From: Pontibacter sp. E15-1 | GTDB lineage: Bacteria > Bacteroidota > Bacteroidia > Cytophagales > Hymenobacteraceae | Reading direction: 5' to 3' | Length of the DNA stretch: 64,000 nt | Assembly (NCBI RefSeq): GCF_022601975.1 | Contig: NZ_JAKVIR010000002.1 | Span: forward strand, 62,001 to 126,000 | In this document: positions 36,189 through 44,757 of the stretch, piece after piece | Numbering within the stretch: the first letter of the stretch is position 1 | Layout: every line of letters begins with the position of its first letter | Notes under the pieces: generated by a model | What the model was told of the DNA's origin: nothing | What the model saw: the letters and a program-made list of their open reading frames with translations, nothing else | The model's database searches: none | Made by a program: the position numbers and the translations under genes

Positions 36189-37772
36189 ATGAGAAAAAAA
36201 GAAGTAGAACTGGTGCTGGCACCGGAGCTTGCCTTTGATGCGCAGCAGCTAGAGCATGAGATCCTGAGAAGCGCTAATTTAAAGGCCGAGGATGTAAAGT
36301 TTCTGCACCGGGTGAAGCGCTCGGTTGACGCGCGCGGCCGCGACGTGCTGGTGCGCGTTCGGGCAGACGTATACCTCGATTCCCCTCCCACTGAACTCCT
36401 CTCGCCGGTATACCATTACCCCGAAGTAACTAATTCAAAGCAAGTTGTGATTGTTGGCGCTGGCCCGGCAGGCTTGTTTGCGGCCCTGCGCTGCATTGAG
36501 CTAGGTATAAAACCGTTGGTGCTGGAGCGCGGGAAAGATGTCCGCAGTCGCCGCCGCGACCTGGCTGCCCTCAACAAAGAGCATTCCGTGCACCCCGACT
36601 CGAACTACTGTTTCGGGGAAGGCGGCGCCGGCACGTACTCTGACGGCAAACTCTATACCCGCTCTAAAAAGCGTGGCGATTTGCAGCGCATCCTCCAGAT
36701 TCTGGTGCAGCACGGGGCCACGCCCGATATCCTGTTTGATGCCCACCCACACATCGGCACCAACAAACTCCCCAAGATTATCGAGGCCATCCGTGAGACC
36801 ATTCGATCCGCTGGGGGCGAGGTGCTGTTCGACAAACGCGTAACGGAATTTGTGGTGGAGCAAGGCGAGATGCGCGGCGTGGTAACCCAGGACGGGCAGG
36901 CGTATATGGGCGAAGCGGTCATTCTGGCCACAGGCCACAGCGCCCGCGATATCTTCGAGCTATTGTATGCCAGCCAGATAACCGTAGAGGCGAAACCCTT
37001 TGCCATGGGCGTGCGCGTAGAGCACCAGCAAAGCCTGATCGACAGCATCCAGTATAAGTGCGCCGACCGTGGGCCATACCTCCCTGCGTCGTCGTATGCG
37101 CTGGTGCACCAGACGCACTACCAAAACCGACAGCGCGGCATCTTCTCCTTTTGCATGTGCCCGGGGGGCTTTATCGTGCCGTCGGCCACTGCGCCCGGTG
37201 AGGTAGTCGTCAATGGCATGTCGCCGAGCCGCCGCGACTCCCGTTTCTCCAACTCAGGCATCGTGGTGGCTGTGGAGCTGGAGGACATGGACCTGCAGCA
37301 GTATGGGCCACTGGCGGGATTGCGCATGCAACAGGCCCTCGAACAGAAAGCCTGCCAACTGGCGGGAGGGACGCAGGCAGCGCCCGCGCAGCTCCTGCAG
37401 GATTTTACGCGCCGGAAAGCAGGCGGACAGCTTTTGGAGACGTCGTACCAGCCCGGCCTGGTTGCCGCGGATATGAATGCGCTTTTTTCGGAGGATATGG
37501 GCTACCGGCTTCGCGAGGGGTTTAAGGCTTTTGGCAACAAGATGCGCGGCTACCTCTCCAATGAGGCCCAGATTGTGGGTGTGGAGAGCCGCACTTCCTC
37601 CCCTGTCCGGGTGCCCCGCGACCGGGAGACACTGGAGCATGTGCAGGTGAAGCGCCTGTTTCCGTGCGGAGAAGGCGCGGGCTATGCCGGCGGCATCGTG
37701 TCGGCGGCGATGGACGGGGAGCGCTGTGCCGAAATGGCGGCGCTGAAGGCGGGCGTTTCATTAAAAAAATAG
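36189..37772 (+). CDS. NAD(P)/FAD-dependent oxidoreductase
   Basis: A 527-residue flavoprotein. A short N-terminal extension (about 1-85) precedes the FAD-binding motif VVIVGAGPAGLFAALRCIELG near residue 87. GEGGAGTYSDGKLYTR follows around 147, and the C-terminal FPCGEGAGYAGGIVSAAMDG is the second FAD-contacting element. This matches a family of uncharacterised FAD dehydrogenases widely conserved in bacteria; neither substrate nor partner is known. It is preceded by a 260-bp gap, and a CoA-binding protein gene lies about 100 bp downstream. Confidence 0.82.
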   Translation: MRKKEVELVLAPELAFDAQQLEHEILRSANLKAEDVKFLHRVKRSVDARGRDVLVRVRADVYLDSPPTELLSPVYHYPEVTNSKQVVIVGAGPAGLFAALRCIELGIKPLVLERGKDVRSRRRDLAALNKEHSVHPDSNYCFGEGGAGTYSDGKLYTRSKKRGDLQRILQILVQHGATPDILFDAHPHIGTNKLPKIIEAIRETIRSAGGEVLFDKRVTEFVVEQGEMRGVVTQDGQAYMGEAVILATGHSARDIFELLYASQITVEAKPFAMGVRVEHQQSLIDSIQYKCADRGPYLPASSYALVHQTHYQNRQRGIFSFCMCPGGFIVPSATAPGEVVVNGMSPSRRDSRFSNSGIVVAVELEDMDLQQYGPLAGLRMQQALEQKACQLAGGTQAAPAQLLQDFTRRKAGGQLLETSYQPGLVAADMNALFSEDMGYRLREGFKAFGNKMRGYLSNEAQIVGVESRTSSPVRVPRDRETLEHVQVKRLFPCGEGAGYAGGIVSAAMDGERCAEMAALKAGVSLKK

Positions 37773-37875
37773 CCTCCGCTATACCCGGCTCCCCAAGCCA
37801 TACCTGCTCTCCAACTATTTTACCCCGGTATGAGTAAAACGGAGTGACATTTACTTGGACTTAGAAAATCGAGCT

Positions 37876-38238
37876 ATGAAAAAAACTGTTGTATTGGGCG
37901 CGAGCGATAACCCTTCGCGCTACGCCTATAAAGCCGTGCATCGGCTGAAGCAACACGGCCACGAAGTGGTGCCGGTGGGTATAAAAAAAGCAGAGGTTGG
38001 TGGCCTGCCCATCATTACCGACAAATCGCAGGAAATTGAGGGAGTGGACACCGTGACGCTTTACGTTGGGCCACATAACCAGCCCTCCTGGTATGACTAT
38101 ATCCTGAGCTTGAAACCGAAGCGCATTATTTTTAACCCCGGCACCGAAAACCGCGAGCTGGAGCGTATGGCAGCCGATGCCAGTATTGAGACACTGCACC
38201 ACTGCACCCTGGTCATGCTGGCAACAGATAGTTACTAA
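37876..38238 (+). CDS. CoA-binding domain protein
   Basis: A 120-residue Rossmann-fold protein of the CoA-binding (YccU-like) family. It begins KKTVVLGASDNPSRYAYKA, has VPVGIKKAEVGGLPI in the middle, and the closing elements VTLYVGPHNQ and RIIFNPGTEN. Homologues bind CoA but have no fixed reaction. ATG 37876 matches the family N-terminus better than the upstream 37855. Confidence 0.88.
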   Translation: MKKTVVLGASDNPSRYAYKAVHRLKQHGHEVVPVGIKKAEVGGLPIITDKSQEIEGVDTVTLYVGPHNQPSWYDYILSLKPKRIIFNPGTENRELERMAADASIETLHHCTLVMLATDSY

Positions 38239-38324
38239 ATTTTTTGCGGTAAGGCTAACCTGGTAATTTTGGCAACGTATAGAATAGAAATGAGGCAGAT
38301 GGCATTTGTTGTCTATGCTCAAAA

Positions 38325-38356
38325 AAAGAAGGGACCTTGAAAAAGGCCCCTTCTTT
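38325..38356 (-). terminator. Terminator of the SDR gene at 38382
   Basis: A 13-14 bp stem with one mismatch (38325-38338 with 38343-38356), then seven T residues on the minus strand. It lies 26 bp past the stop. Confidence 0.8.
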
Positions 38357-38381
38357 CATTTTATGGCATGTCGCTTCTGCT

Positions 38382-39227
38382 TTATACCTGTTCGTGTGTG
38401 GTTTCCCGCTCTTCCTGTTGCTGGGTTTCCTCTTCCATCAGATGGCGCATGGTGGCGGCTAGTGAGCTGTCGGACATCACGCCGGAGGCAGAGGCCTGCA
38501 GCTTGTTCATCATCCCGGAAACAACCCGCATTTCTCCGCTCATCAGGGCGTTATACCCATCCAGGGCCACATCGGCAGGCTCAGACAAAGTTCCGTTTGC
38601 CGCTCTGGTATCTGTGGCTCCCGCTCTGCGGAAGAACATGGTGTTGCTGGCCCCTGGGCACAAGGCCGTTACCGTGATGTTGGTGTCCTGGAGTTCGTTG
38701 GTCAGGGCTTCGGAGAAAGAAAGCACAAAGGCTTTTGTCGCCCCGTAGATGGCCATTAGCGGTGAGGGCATAAACGATACCAGCGAGGCTACATTCAATA
38801 TTTTACCTTCGTTGCGCAGCTTCATGTCGCGCAGAAACAGCTTGGTGAGCGCCACCGGGGTATTCACGTTCAGCTGTATGATGGCCTGCTCGCGCTCCAG
38901 GTCAGTCTCGTGGAAGAAGCCATGCACCCCGGCCCCCGCGTTGTTGACCAGCACATCTACTTTAATGCCACTGCTGCGCACGGCGTCATATATCTCCTGG
39001 GCCGACTCCGGGCGTGTCAGGTCCGATGTGATAGTGCATACATGGGGGAGTTGGTATTCGTCCTGCAACTCGTAGGCAAGTTTTTTCAGCCTGTCGGTGC
39101 TGCGGGCCACCAGCACCAGGTTATACCCGTCCCGGGCAAACAGCTTCGCGAATTCCATCCCGAACCCATTGGATGCCCCGGTAATCAGTACAGTCTTCTC
39201 TTTTTTCTCCTCGTTCATTGTTCTCAT
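38382..39227 (-). CDS. SDR-family oxidoreductase
   Basis: A 281-residue short-chain dehydrogenase of the extended 'YqjQ/DltE' style. TGASNGFG (cofactor), NNAGAG near residue 97, an LNVAS serine region and YGATKAF (catalytic Tyr/Lys) are present. The Arg at the end of the second strand (VLVARS) suggests NADP(H). The last 40 residues are acidic and glutamine-rich. No substrate is evident. An alternative ATG three codons in (39218) is possible. Confidence 0.85.
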   Translation of the reverse strand: MRTMNEEKKEKTVLITGASNGFGMEFAKLFARDGYNLVLVARSTDRLKKLAYELQDEYQLPHVCTITSDLTRPESAQEIYDAVRSSGIKVDVLVNNAGAGVHGFFHETDLEREQAIIQLNVNTPVALTKLFLRDMKLRNEGKILNVASLVSFMPSPLMAIYGATKAFVLSFSEALTNELQDTNITVTALCPGASNTMFFRRAGATDTRAANGTLSEPADVALDGYNALMSGEMRVVSGMMNKLQASASGVMSDSSLAATMRHLMEEETQQQEERETTHEQV

Positions 39228-39386
39228 AGTCGGTTTTAAATTTCGGTTTTGTGTTAAAACATGTTCGTAGTGTTTACCAGCAAGCCGTTAATTAAGTTAC
39301 CAGAATAAAGCGGAACAACTGAAAGATCACTCCAGGCGCATCTTACAATCGGTATACCCCTCACCTCAGGCGTATGTGCATAAAGC

Positions 39387-39419
39387 AGTGAAGCCATACC
39401 GATGGGGTATGGCTTCGCT
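39387..39419 (-). terminator. Hairpin after the ybbA-ybbP operon
   Basis: An 11-bp perfect stem (39390-39400 with 39406-39416) extended to 14 with a G-T pair. It lies 27 bp past the permease stop, with only a weak T tract after it. Both arms contain the CATACC/GGTATG word that is common in this genome. Confidence 0.5.
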
Positions 39420-39445
39420 GGCGGAGGGTATGAATTGAGGCGCGA

Positions 39446-42061
39446 TTAGTTTTCGCGGCGCAGCACCTCCAGCGGGGGCTTATTGAGTATACTCCGGCTG
39501 TTTAGCATTCCGATTAAGACGGTCAGGGCTGTGATGCCAAAGAAAACCGGGATGAGCGGAAGCAGGTCGGGTATAAAGGGCATCTCAAAGCTGAATACCG
39601 CAAGTGCCCAACTCGCTGCCACCGACAGGATAATGCCGGTACCGGCCGCCAGCGCGCCCAGCAGCAGGTACTCGAACGCGTTGATGCTCAGGATCTGTCT
39701 TCGGCTGGCCCCCAGCGTGCGCAGCAGCACACTCTCCTGCACGCGCTGAAACTTGCTGATGTTGACCGAGCCGATGAGCACCAGCAGGCCAGTGCTGATA
39801 CTGAAGAATGCCATAAACCGGATTACGAAGGCGATCTTGCCGAGGATGTCATCCAGCGTTTTCAGGATAAGCTCCAGGTCAATGGCCGATACATTCGGGA
39901 AGCGTTGCACCAGGTTTTGCTGGAACCGGGCCGACTGCGCGTTGGACTGCGTGCGCGTCATCAGCACATGAAACTGCGGGGCTTCCTCCAACACACCTTT
40001 CGGGAAGAGCACCAGAAAGTTGCTCTGCACGCGGTTCCACTCCACCTTCCGGAGGTGTGCCACGCGCGTTGGCATTAAGGCTCCTTGCACGTTAAACAAC
40101 AGGGTGTCGCCCAGGCTTACTTTCAAGCGCTCGGCATAGCGGTCCTCCAGCGAAATAGGTATGGGGCCGCTATCCAATGAAGCCACGCCCTGCCACGTGC
40201 CCCCCACCCCTTTCTCCGAGTCTATGAGGGTGTCGCGGTACGTCACGCGGTACTCCCTGGTAAAGGCCCAGTCCGGTATGCCAAGCGTCGTGTCTTTGCG
40301 CACATCGGCCGCCGTCAGGCTGTTCATTTTGTCCAGGCGCATGGTTACCACCGGCACGAGCTGCAAGACCGGCAGCCCTTGCTGGCGGGTAAGCTGCGCA
40401 ACCTGCTCTTTCTGGGAGTTCTGGATATCGAACAGCACCAGGTTCGGCTGGTTCTCGCTTCCGGCAATGGCCACCTCGCTCAGCAGCAGGCGCTGCACCA
40501 ACAGCAGCGTGGCGATAAGCGTGGTGCCCAGCCCGATCGAAACCGTCAGGAGCAGCGTTTGGTTGTTGGGCCGGTACAGGTTGGCCAGGCTCTGGCGCCA
40601 TACATAACCCCAGTTAGTCGGGAAGAAGCGTTTGACGAGCCACATCATCAGGCGGGCAATCAGGGCCAGCACCACGAAGCCCACCAGCACGCCACCGGTA
40701 AAGGAAGCGGCCCGCAGCCAGGTGCCCAGTTGCAGGTAGGCAAAGCCAAAGACAAAACTCAGGATGAGGCCATACACCACCCAATGCCATACACTCGCCT
40801 GATTGGCCTTTTGCCCGATACCCGCCCGCAGCGTAATCAGCGGCGATACATCCCGAACCGTGAGCAAAGGCGGCAGGGCAAACAAGACAGACACAATCAG
40901 ACCGATGCCCACGCCCTGCGCGATGGCTGCCCACGACACTCCCACCGTCACCTCGACAGGCAGGAACGACTGGAACAGCTGCGGCAGGTATAACTGGATC
41001 AGTGTGCCCAGCAAGGCTCCCACCAACGAACCGATCAGGCCCATGGCCGCCACCTGGAACAGGTAAATCAGGAAGGCCTGCGTACCGCTCATCCCCAGGC
41101 AGCGCAGCACCCCAATAGTGGCCAGCTTTTCGCGGGTATACACATGCACCGAGCTGGCCACGCCCACGCACCCCAGCAGCAACGCCACAAAGCCCACCAA
41201 TGCCAGGAAGCTTGCCAGGTTGGCGTAAGACTCTCCGGTGCTGTCCTTGCGGCTCTGCACGGTGTCGTACCCAAAACCGGCCTCTTCGAAGCGTGGCTCC
41301 AGCTTTTCTACCAGCTTGTCGGCATCGGTGGTGGAGGGCAGCTTGTAGTAGTGATAATAGCTGATGCGGCTTCCGCGCTGCACCAGCCCGGTTTCCTCCA
41401 GGTAGTGGCGCGGGATGTATACCGCCGGGGCAATCGTGGCTGTCATGGCCGACTGGCCGGGGATCTTGTGCAACGCCCCCGCAATCTCAAAAGTCAGGTT
41501 ACCTACCTTAATGGAGTCTCCGGGCTTGGTATTGTACTGCAGCAGCAGCGTGTTGTCCACTAGGGCTTTACGGCCACCTTGCCGAAACAGGGTGCTGGCC
41601 TCCTCGGGCTCCGACTCGATCTCGCCGTAATACGGGAAGCCGCCTTCCTCCAGCGCGCGCACCTGCACCAGTCGGGTGCCCTTCGAGGCCTGAAACACCA
41701 CCATCGACACAAAGCGCACCTCATCCGAGCGCTCACCGCCAACGGCAAGGGAATCCAGGAGCTGCTGCATTTTCGGCTCGATTTCCTTATTGCTGGCCAC
41801 CACCAGGTCCGCCCCGATCATTGACTTGGCTTGCTTGTCTATGTCGGTGCGCAGGTTATCGGAAAATGAGTTGATAGCCACCAGCGCCGCGATGCCCAGT
41901 ATGATGGAGGAGATGAACAGAGCCAGGCGTCCACGGTTTCGCCTGCTGTCGCGCCAGGCCATCTTCAGCAGCCAACGGATGTTCAGGTTTCTTTTTGCAA
42001 GGGTAGATAGTGGGGTATCAGGCACGGGCGTTTGGTTTAAAGTAGGTATGGGCAATGCCAA
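39446..42061 (-). CDS. ABC transporter permease, FtsX/YbbP-like
   Basis: An 871-residue membrane protein of the YbbP group. One N-terminal helix follows WLLKMAWRDSRRNRGRLALF, then a large extracytoplasmic domain, four helices in the middle (about 285-490), another soluble domain, and three C-terminal FtsX-type helices ending in a PPLEVLRREN tail. It should partner the ATPase at 42172-42882. The start appears to be TTG (42061); GTG 42025 and ATG 41962 (MAWRDSRRN) are alternatives, the last probably too short. A homologous pair sits beside tesA in E. coli. Confidence 0.85.
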   Translation of the reverse strand: MALPIPTLNQTPVPDTPLSTLAKRNLNIRWLLKMAWRDSRRNRGRLALFISSIILGIAALVAINSFSDNLRTDIDKQAKSMIGADLVVASNKEIEPKMQQLLDSLAVGGERSDEVRFVSMVVFQASKGTRLVQVRALEEGGFPYYGEIESEPEEASTLFRQGGRKALVDNTLLLQYNTKPGDSIKVGNLTFEIAGALHKIPGQSAMTATIAPAVYIPRHYLEETGLVQRGSRISYYHYYKLPSTTDADKLVEKLEPRFEEAGFGYDTVQSRKDSTGESYANLASFLALVGFVALLLGCVGVASSVHVYTREKLATIGVLRCLGMSGTQAFLIYLFQVAAMGLIGSLVGALLGTLIQLYLPQLFQSFLPVEVTVGVSWAAIAQGVGIGLIVSVLFALPPLLTVRDVSPLITLRAGIGQKANQASVWHWVVYGLILSFVFGFAYLQLGTWLRAASFTGGVLVGFVVLALIARLMMWLVKRFFPTNWGYVWRQSLANLYRPNNQTLLLTVSIGLGTTLIATLLLVQRLLLSEVAIAGSENQPNLVLFDIQNSQKEQVAQLTRQQGLPVLQLVPVVTMRLDKMNSLTAADVRKDTTLGIPDWAFTREYRVTYRDTLIDSEKGVGGTWQGVASLDSGPIPISLEDRYAERLKVSLGDTLLFNVQGALMPTRVAHLRKVEWNRVQSNFLVLFPKGVLEEAPQFHVLMTRTQSNAQSARFQQNLVQRFPNVSAIDLELILKTLDDILGKIAFVIRFMAFFSISTGLLVLIGSVNISKFQRVQESVLLRTLGASRRQILSINAFEYLLLGALAAGTGIILSVAASWALAVFSFEMPFIPDLLPLIPVFFGITALTVLIGMLNSRSILNKPPLEVLRREN

Positions 42062-42171
42062 CGCAACGGTTGGAGGCGCGATTCAGTGGCAGAATTATTG
42101 GGTATAGGTTGCCTGCTGGAAATTCTTCTTTGGAATCATACAGCAGATTTACAGCTTCCCAGATGCAATTA

Positions 42172-42882
42172 TCAGCGTTCTTCAGAACGGTCGATAGGCA
42201 CGGTGGCCCCGCTGTCTGAAGCAACAGTGCCGCCCTTGATGCGGATTATCCGCTGCGTTTTCTCGGCCAACTCCAAATCGTGGGTAACCAGCACCAGCGT
42301 GGTGCCCGATTCACGGTTGAGGTCGAAAAGCAGCTGCTCCACTTTTTGCCCGGTTTCCTCGTCGAGGTTGCCTGTGGGCTCATCGGCAAAAAGGATGGTG
42401 GGTCTGTTGGAGAAAGCCCGGGCCAGCGACACGCGCTGCTGCTCCCCCCCGGATAGCTGCGTGGGGTAATGATCGTGGCGCTTGGCCAATCCCACCCGTG
42501 CCAAAAGCTCCATGGCCTGCTTTTGCACATGCCGCTCCCCGCGCAGTTCCAGCGGCACCATCACATTCTCCAAGGCCGTCAGGGTAGGTATAAGTTGGAA
42601 ATTCTGAAAGATGAAGCCCACATACAGGTTGCGCACATGCGCCCGCTCGTCTTCCGATAGCTGGTCGAGCTGAACGCCGTTCAAGGTCACGGAGCCGGAG
42701 CTGGCCCTGTCGAGCCCTGCGCAAAGGCCAAGCAGGGTGGTTTTGCCACTGCCCGACGGCCCCACGATCGCGCAGGTGTCGCCGGCGTTGATGCGGAAGC
42801 TGATATCGTGGAGCACCTGCAGTTGGCGATCGCCGCTGTGGTAGGTTTTCTGTAAGTCTTGTATGTCGAGGATTATGGACAC
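42172..42882 (-). CDS. ABC transporter ATPase, YbbA-like
   Basis: A 236-residue ATP-binding subunit of the LolD/MacB group. Walker A GPSGSGKTT (about 41), signature LSGGEQQRVSLARA (about 140), Walker B ILFADEPTGNLD (about 163) and the switch histidine (VTHDLELAEK) are all intact. It likely starts with GTG (42882). The permease gene begins 110 bp downstream on the same strand, and the TesA-like gene is divergent upstream. Confidence 0.92.
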   Translation of the reverse strand: MSIILDIQDLQKTYHSGDRQLQVLHDISFRINAGDTCAIVGPSGSGKTTLLGLCAGLDRASSGSVTLNGVQLDQLSEDERAHVRNLYVGFIFQNFQLIPTLTALENVMVPLELRGERHVQKQAMELLARVGLAKRHDHYPTQLSGGEQQRVSLARAFSNRPTILFADEPTGNLDEETGQKVEQLLFDLNRESGTTLVLVTHDLELAEKTQRIIRIKGGTVASDSGATVPIDRSEER

Positions 42883-42937
42883 GGGTGCGTTTTAAAGGGT
42901 TGCTGAATTGACATGCGGCTTTGGTAGCCCCATGAAA

Positions 42938-42945
42938 CAAATTTA
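42938..42945 (-). promoter_or_regulatory. Candidate -7 box for ybbA
   Basis: TAAATTTG on the minus strand, 56 bp before the ybbA start, matches TAnnTTTG; no -33 TTG at the right distance. Confidence 0.25.
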
Positions 42946-42979
42946 TCAGTTAAATCAAATAACTCTTCCCGCTCGTTAT

Positions 42980-42987
42980 TAGTTTTG
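42980..42987 (+). promoter_or_regulatory. Candidate -7 box for the TesA-like gene
   Basis: TAGTTTTG on the plus strand, 41 bp before the start at 43028, matches TAnnTTTG; no clear -33 TTG. Confidence 0.3.
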
Positions 42988-43027
42988 AGCCGAGGCGTAT
43001 AAATTTAGCAAACATAGCCCAAAACGA

Positions 43028-43762
43028 ATGATTAAAAATATTATTTTGATACTTCCCCTGGTTTCCCTGCTGATGCTGGGAAGCTGCGGCGAGGTAGAGC
43101 AGGCTGACAGCCCAACAGCTGTGCAAGAGGGCAAGGCTACCACCGAAACCCCTGAAAAAACACAAACAGCGGAAGAGACGAAAACCATCCTGTTTTTTGG
43201 CAACAGCCTGACGGCTGGCTACGGACTTGAGCCCGACCAGGCGTTCCCGGCCCTGATTCAGCAGCGCATCGACTCACTGGGCCTCCCCTACACAGTAATT
43301 AACGCAGGGGTTAGCGGTGAGACCACGGCGGGTGGCAGGGGCCGCATCGACTGGTTGCTGAAGCAGCAGGTAGACGTTTTTGTGTTGGAGCTGGGCGCCA
43401 ACGACGGCTTGCGCGGCATCAAGACAGAGGAAACCTACAGCAACCTGAAAGCCATCATCGACAAGGTGCGGCAAAAGAACCCGGAAGTGCAGATCGTGCT
43501 GGCGGGAATGCAGATCCCGCCGAGCATGGGCCAGAAGTATACCCAGCAGTTCCGGGAGGTATACACGCGGCTGGCGGAAGAGGAACAGGTGGCGCTCATC
43601 CCGTTTCTACTCGAGGGCGTTGCCGGTATCCGCGACCTGAATCAGGGAGACGGCATACACCCTACGGTGGAAGGCCAGAAAATAGTAGCCGAAAACGTAT
43701 GGCAGGTGCTCACTTCCGTGCTCCAGGAAGCCCCGCAAACGCTGCATGAGCAGGAGGGATAA
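43028..43762 (+). CDS. tesA: Lipoprotein SGNH/GDSL esterase, TesA-like
   Basis: A 244-residue hydrolase of the E. coli TesA (lysophospholipase/arylesterase/acyl-CoA thioesterase I) group. A lipoprotein signal (lipobox LGSC, Cys20) and a Thr/Glu-rich linker (about 22-50) precede the SGNH core: GNSL carries the nucleophilic Ser, GVSGETTAGG the Gly block, LGAND the Asn block, and DGIHP the Asp-His pair. Unlike periplasmic E. coli TesA, this copy would be membrane anchored. Divergent from the ybbA-ybbP operon; a hairpin terminator follows. Confidence 0.9.
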   Translation: MIKNIILILPLVSLLMLGSCGEVEQADSPTAVQEGKATTETPEKTQTAEETKTILFFGNSLTAGYGLEPDQAFPALIQQRIDSLGLPYTVINAGVSGETTAGGRGRIDWLLKQQVDVFVLELGANDGLRGIKTEETYSNLKAIIDKVRQKNPEVQIVLAGMQIPPSMGQKYTQQFREVYTRLAEEEQVALIPFLLEGVAGIRDLNQGDGIHPTVEGQKIVAENVWQVLTSVLQEAPQTLHEQEG

Positions 43763-43854
43763 AATATTTCGATTATTTTTTGCAATCGGTATAACTTTCA
43801 GTGGGTGGTACCGTTTATATGAATGGCTAAAAGTTGAAAATTGAATTACAAGAA

Positions 43855-43897
43855 GGCAGCAGAAATTTCTGAAAAGAAAGTTTTGCTGCTTTTTTGC
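43855..43897 (+). terminator. Terminator of the TesA-like gene
   Basis: GGCAGCA on one side pairs with TGCTGCT on the other, with additional inner pairing, then a six-T run. It is about 95 bp past the stop. Confidence 0.55.
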
Positions 43898-44152
43898 TTT
43901 ACCCCCCTCCTGCCCTGCCAGCACCCGAGCTACTCCTGTTCAGATAGCGTGCCAGCAGTTTTTCTAAAATCCCCTCCTACTTATTTTTTTTAAGCCGAAA
44001 TTCCCCGGCCTCCAGTTGTTTGCTTACGGATAACTCCCAAGAATGCCGCACGTTATTTATTTACACCCTTTGTGTATCAGTGCTTTATGCCGATTTGCTT
44101 GCTGTTTGAGATAAATTTCTTAAAATTATAGGTATAGCGGGCAACCATCTTC

Positions 44153-44176
44153 CATACCCCTGCATCTAAGGGGTAT
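44153..44176. promoter_or_regulatory. Inverted repeat ATACCCCT-N8-AGGGGTAT in the sigma-factor leader
   Basis: A perfect 8-bp dyad, 40 bp before the GTG start of the ECF gene. It could be a regulatory site or short hairpin, but TATACCC-like words are very common here, so chance pairing is possible. Confidence 0.3.
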
Positions 44177-44215
44177 AAGCAATTTCACACAGCATTTGAC
44201 AAAACTTTACGAAGC

Positions 44216-44749
44216 GTGACGGAAGCAGAATTGATAGCGGGATGCCAAGAGGCAGACACCAAGGCGCAAAAGCTCCTGTACGAGCGCTTCGCCGCGCAAA
44301 TGTATGGGGTGTGTATGCGCTATCTCAAAAATGAAATGGACGCTGAGGAAGCCCTGCTGAACGGGTTTATGAAGATTTATCAGCACATCGGCAAATTCGA
44401 GTCTAAAGGCAGCTTTGAGGGTTGGGTTCGCCGCATCATGGTAAACGAAGCCCTGGGCTTTCTGCGCAAAAAGGAGCCTTTGCACATCGCCATAGAAGAC
44501 AACCACGTGCAGGTGGCCAGCCCGGGCACCGCCGATCAGGAACTGGCAGAAGGTGAACTGCTGGAGCTTTTAATGACGTTGCCTGCCGGGTACCGCGCTG
44601 TTTTTAACCTTTACGCAATTGAGGGGTATGCCCATAAAGAGATAGCCGACATGCTTGGCATAACCGAAGGCACCTCAAAGTCGCAGCTGAGTAAGGCCAG
44701 GGCCATGCTGCAGCGCCGGCTGACAGGCCAGGAGGTGCAGGCTATTTAA
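44216..44749 (+). CDS. ECF-type RNA polymerase sigma factor
   Basis: A 177-residue sigma-70 family factor. Region 2 spans about residues 25-90 (LYERFAAQMYGVCMRYLKN, then FEGWVRRIMVNEALGFLRKK), and region 4 about 115-165 (LPAGYRAVFNLYAIEGYAHKEIADMLGITEGTSKSQLSKA), the DNA-binding helix-turn-helix. The first codon is GTG (44216); no better ATG is nearby. The membrane protein gene begins 8 bp later, and the barrel gene follows, so the three are very likely cotranscribed. Confidence 0.9.
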   Translation: MTEAELIAGCQEADTKAQKLLYERFAAQMYGVCMRYLKNEMDAEEALLNGFMKIYQHIGKFESKGSFEGWVRRIMVNEALGFLRKKEPLHIAIEDNHVQVASPGTADQELAEGELLELLMTLPAGYRAVFNLYAIEGYAHKEIADMLGITEGTSKSQLSKARAMLQRRLTGQEVQAI

Positions 44750-44757
44750 CGATACAT

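Larger units (their letters stand above)
43763..44215. other. Intergenic region before the sigma-factor gene
   Basis: About 450 bp. It holds the TesA terminator (43855-43897) and the inverted repeat at 44153-44176. The middle (about 43930-44120) is featureless. It should contain the promoter of the sigma-factor operon, but no clear TAnnTTTG is seen. Confidence 0.5.
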
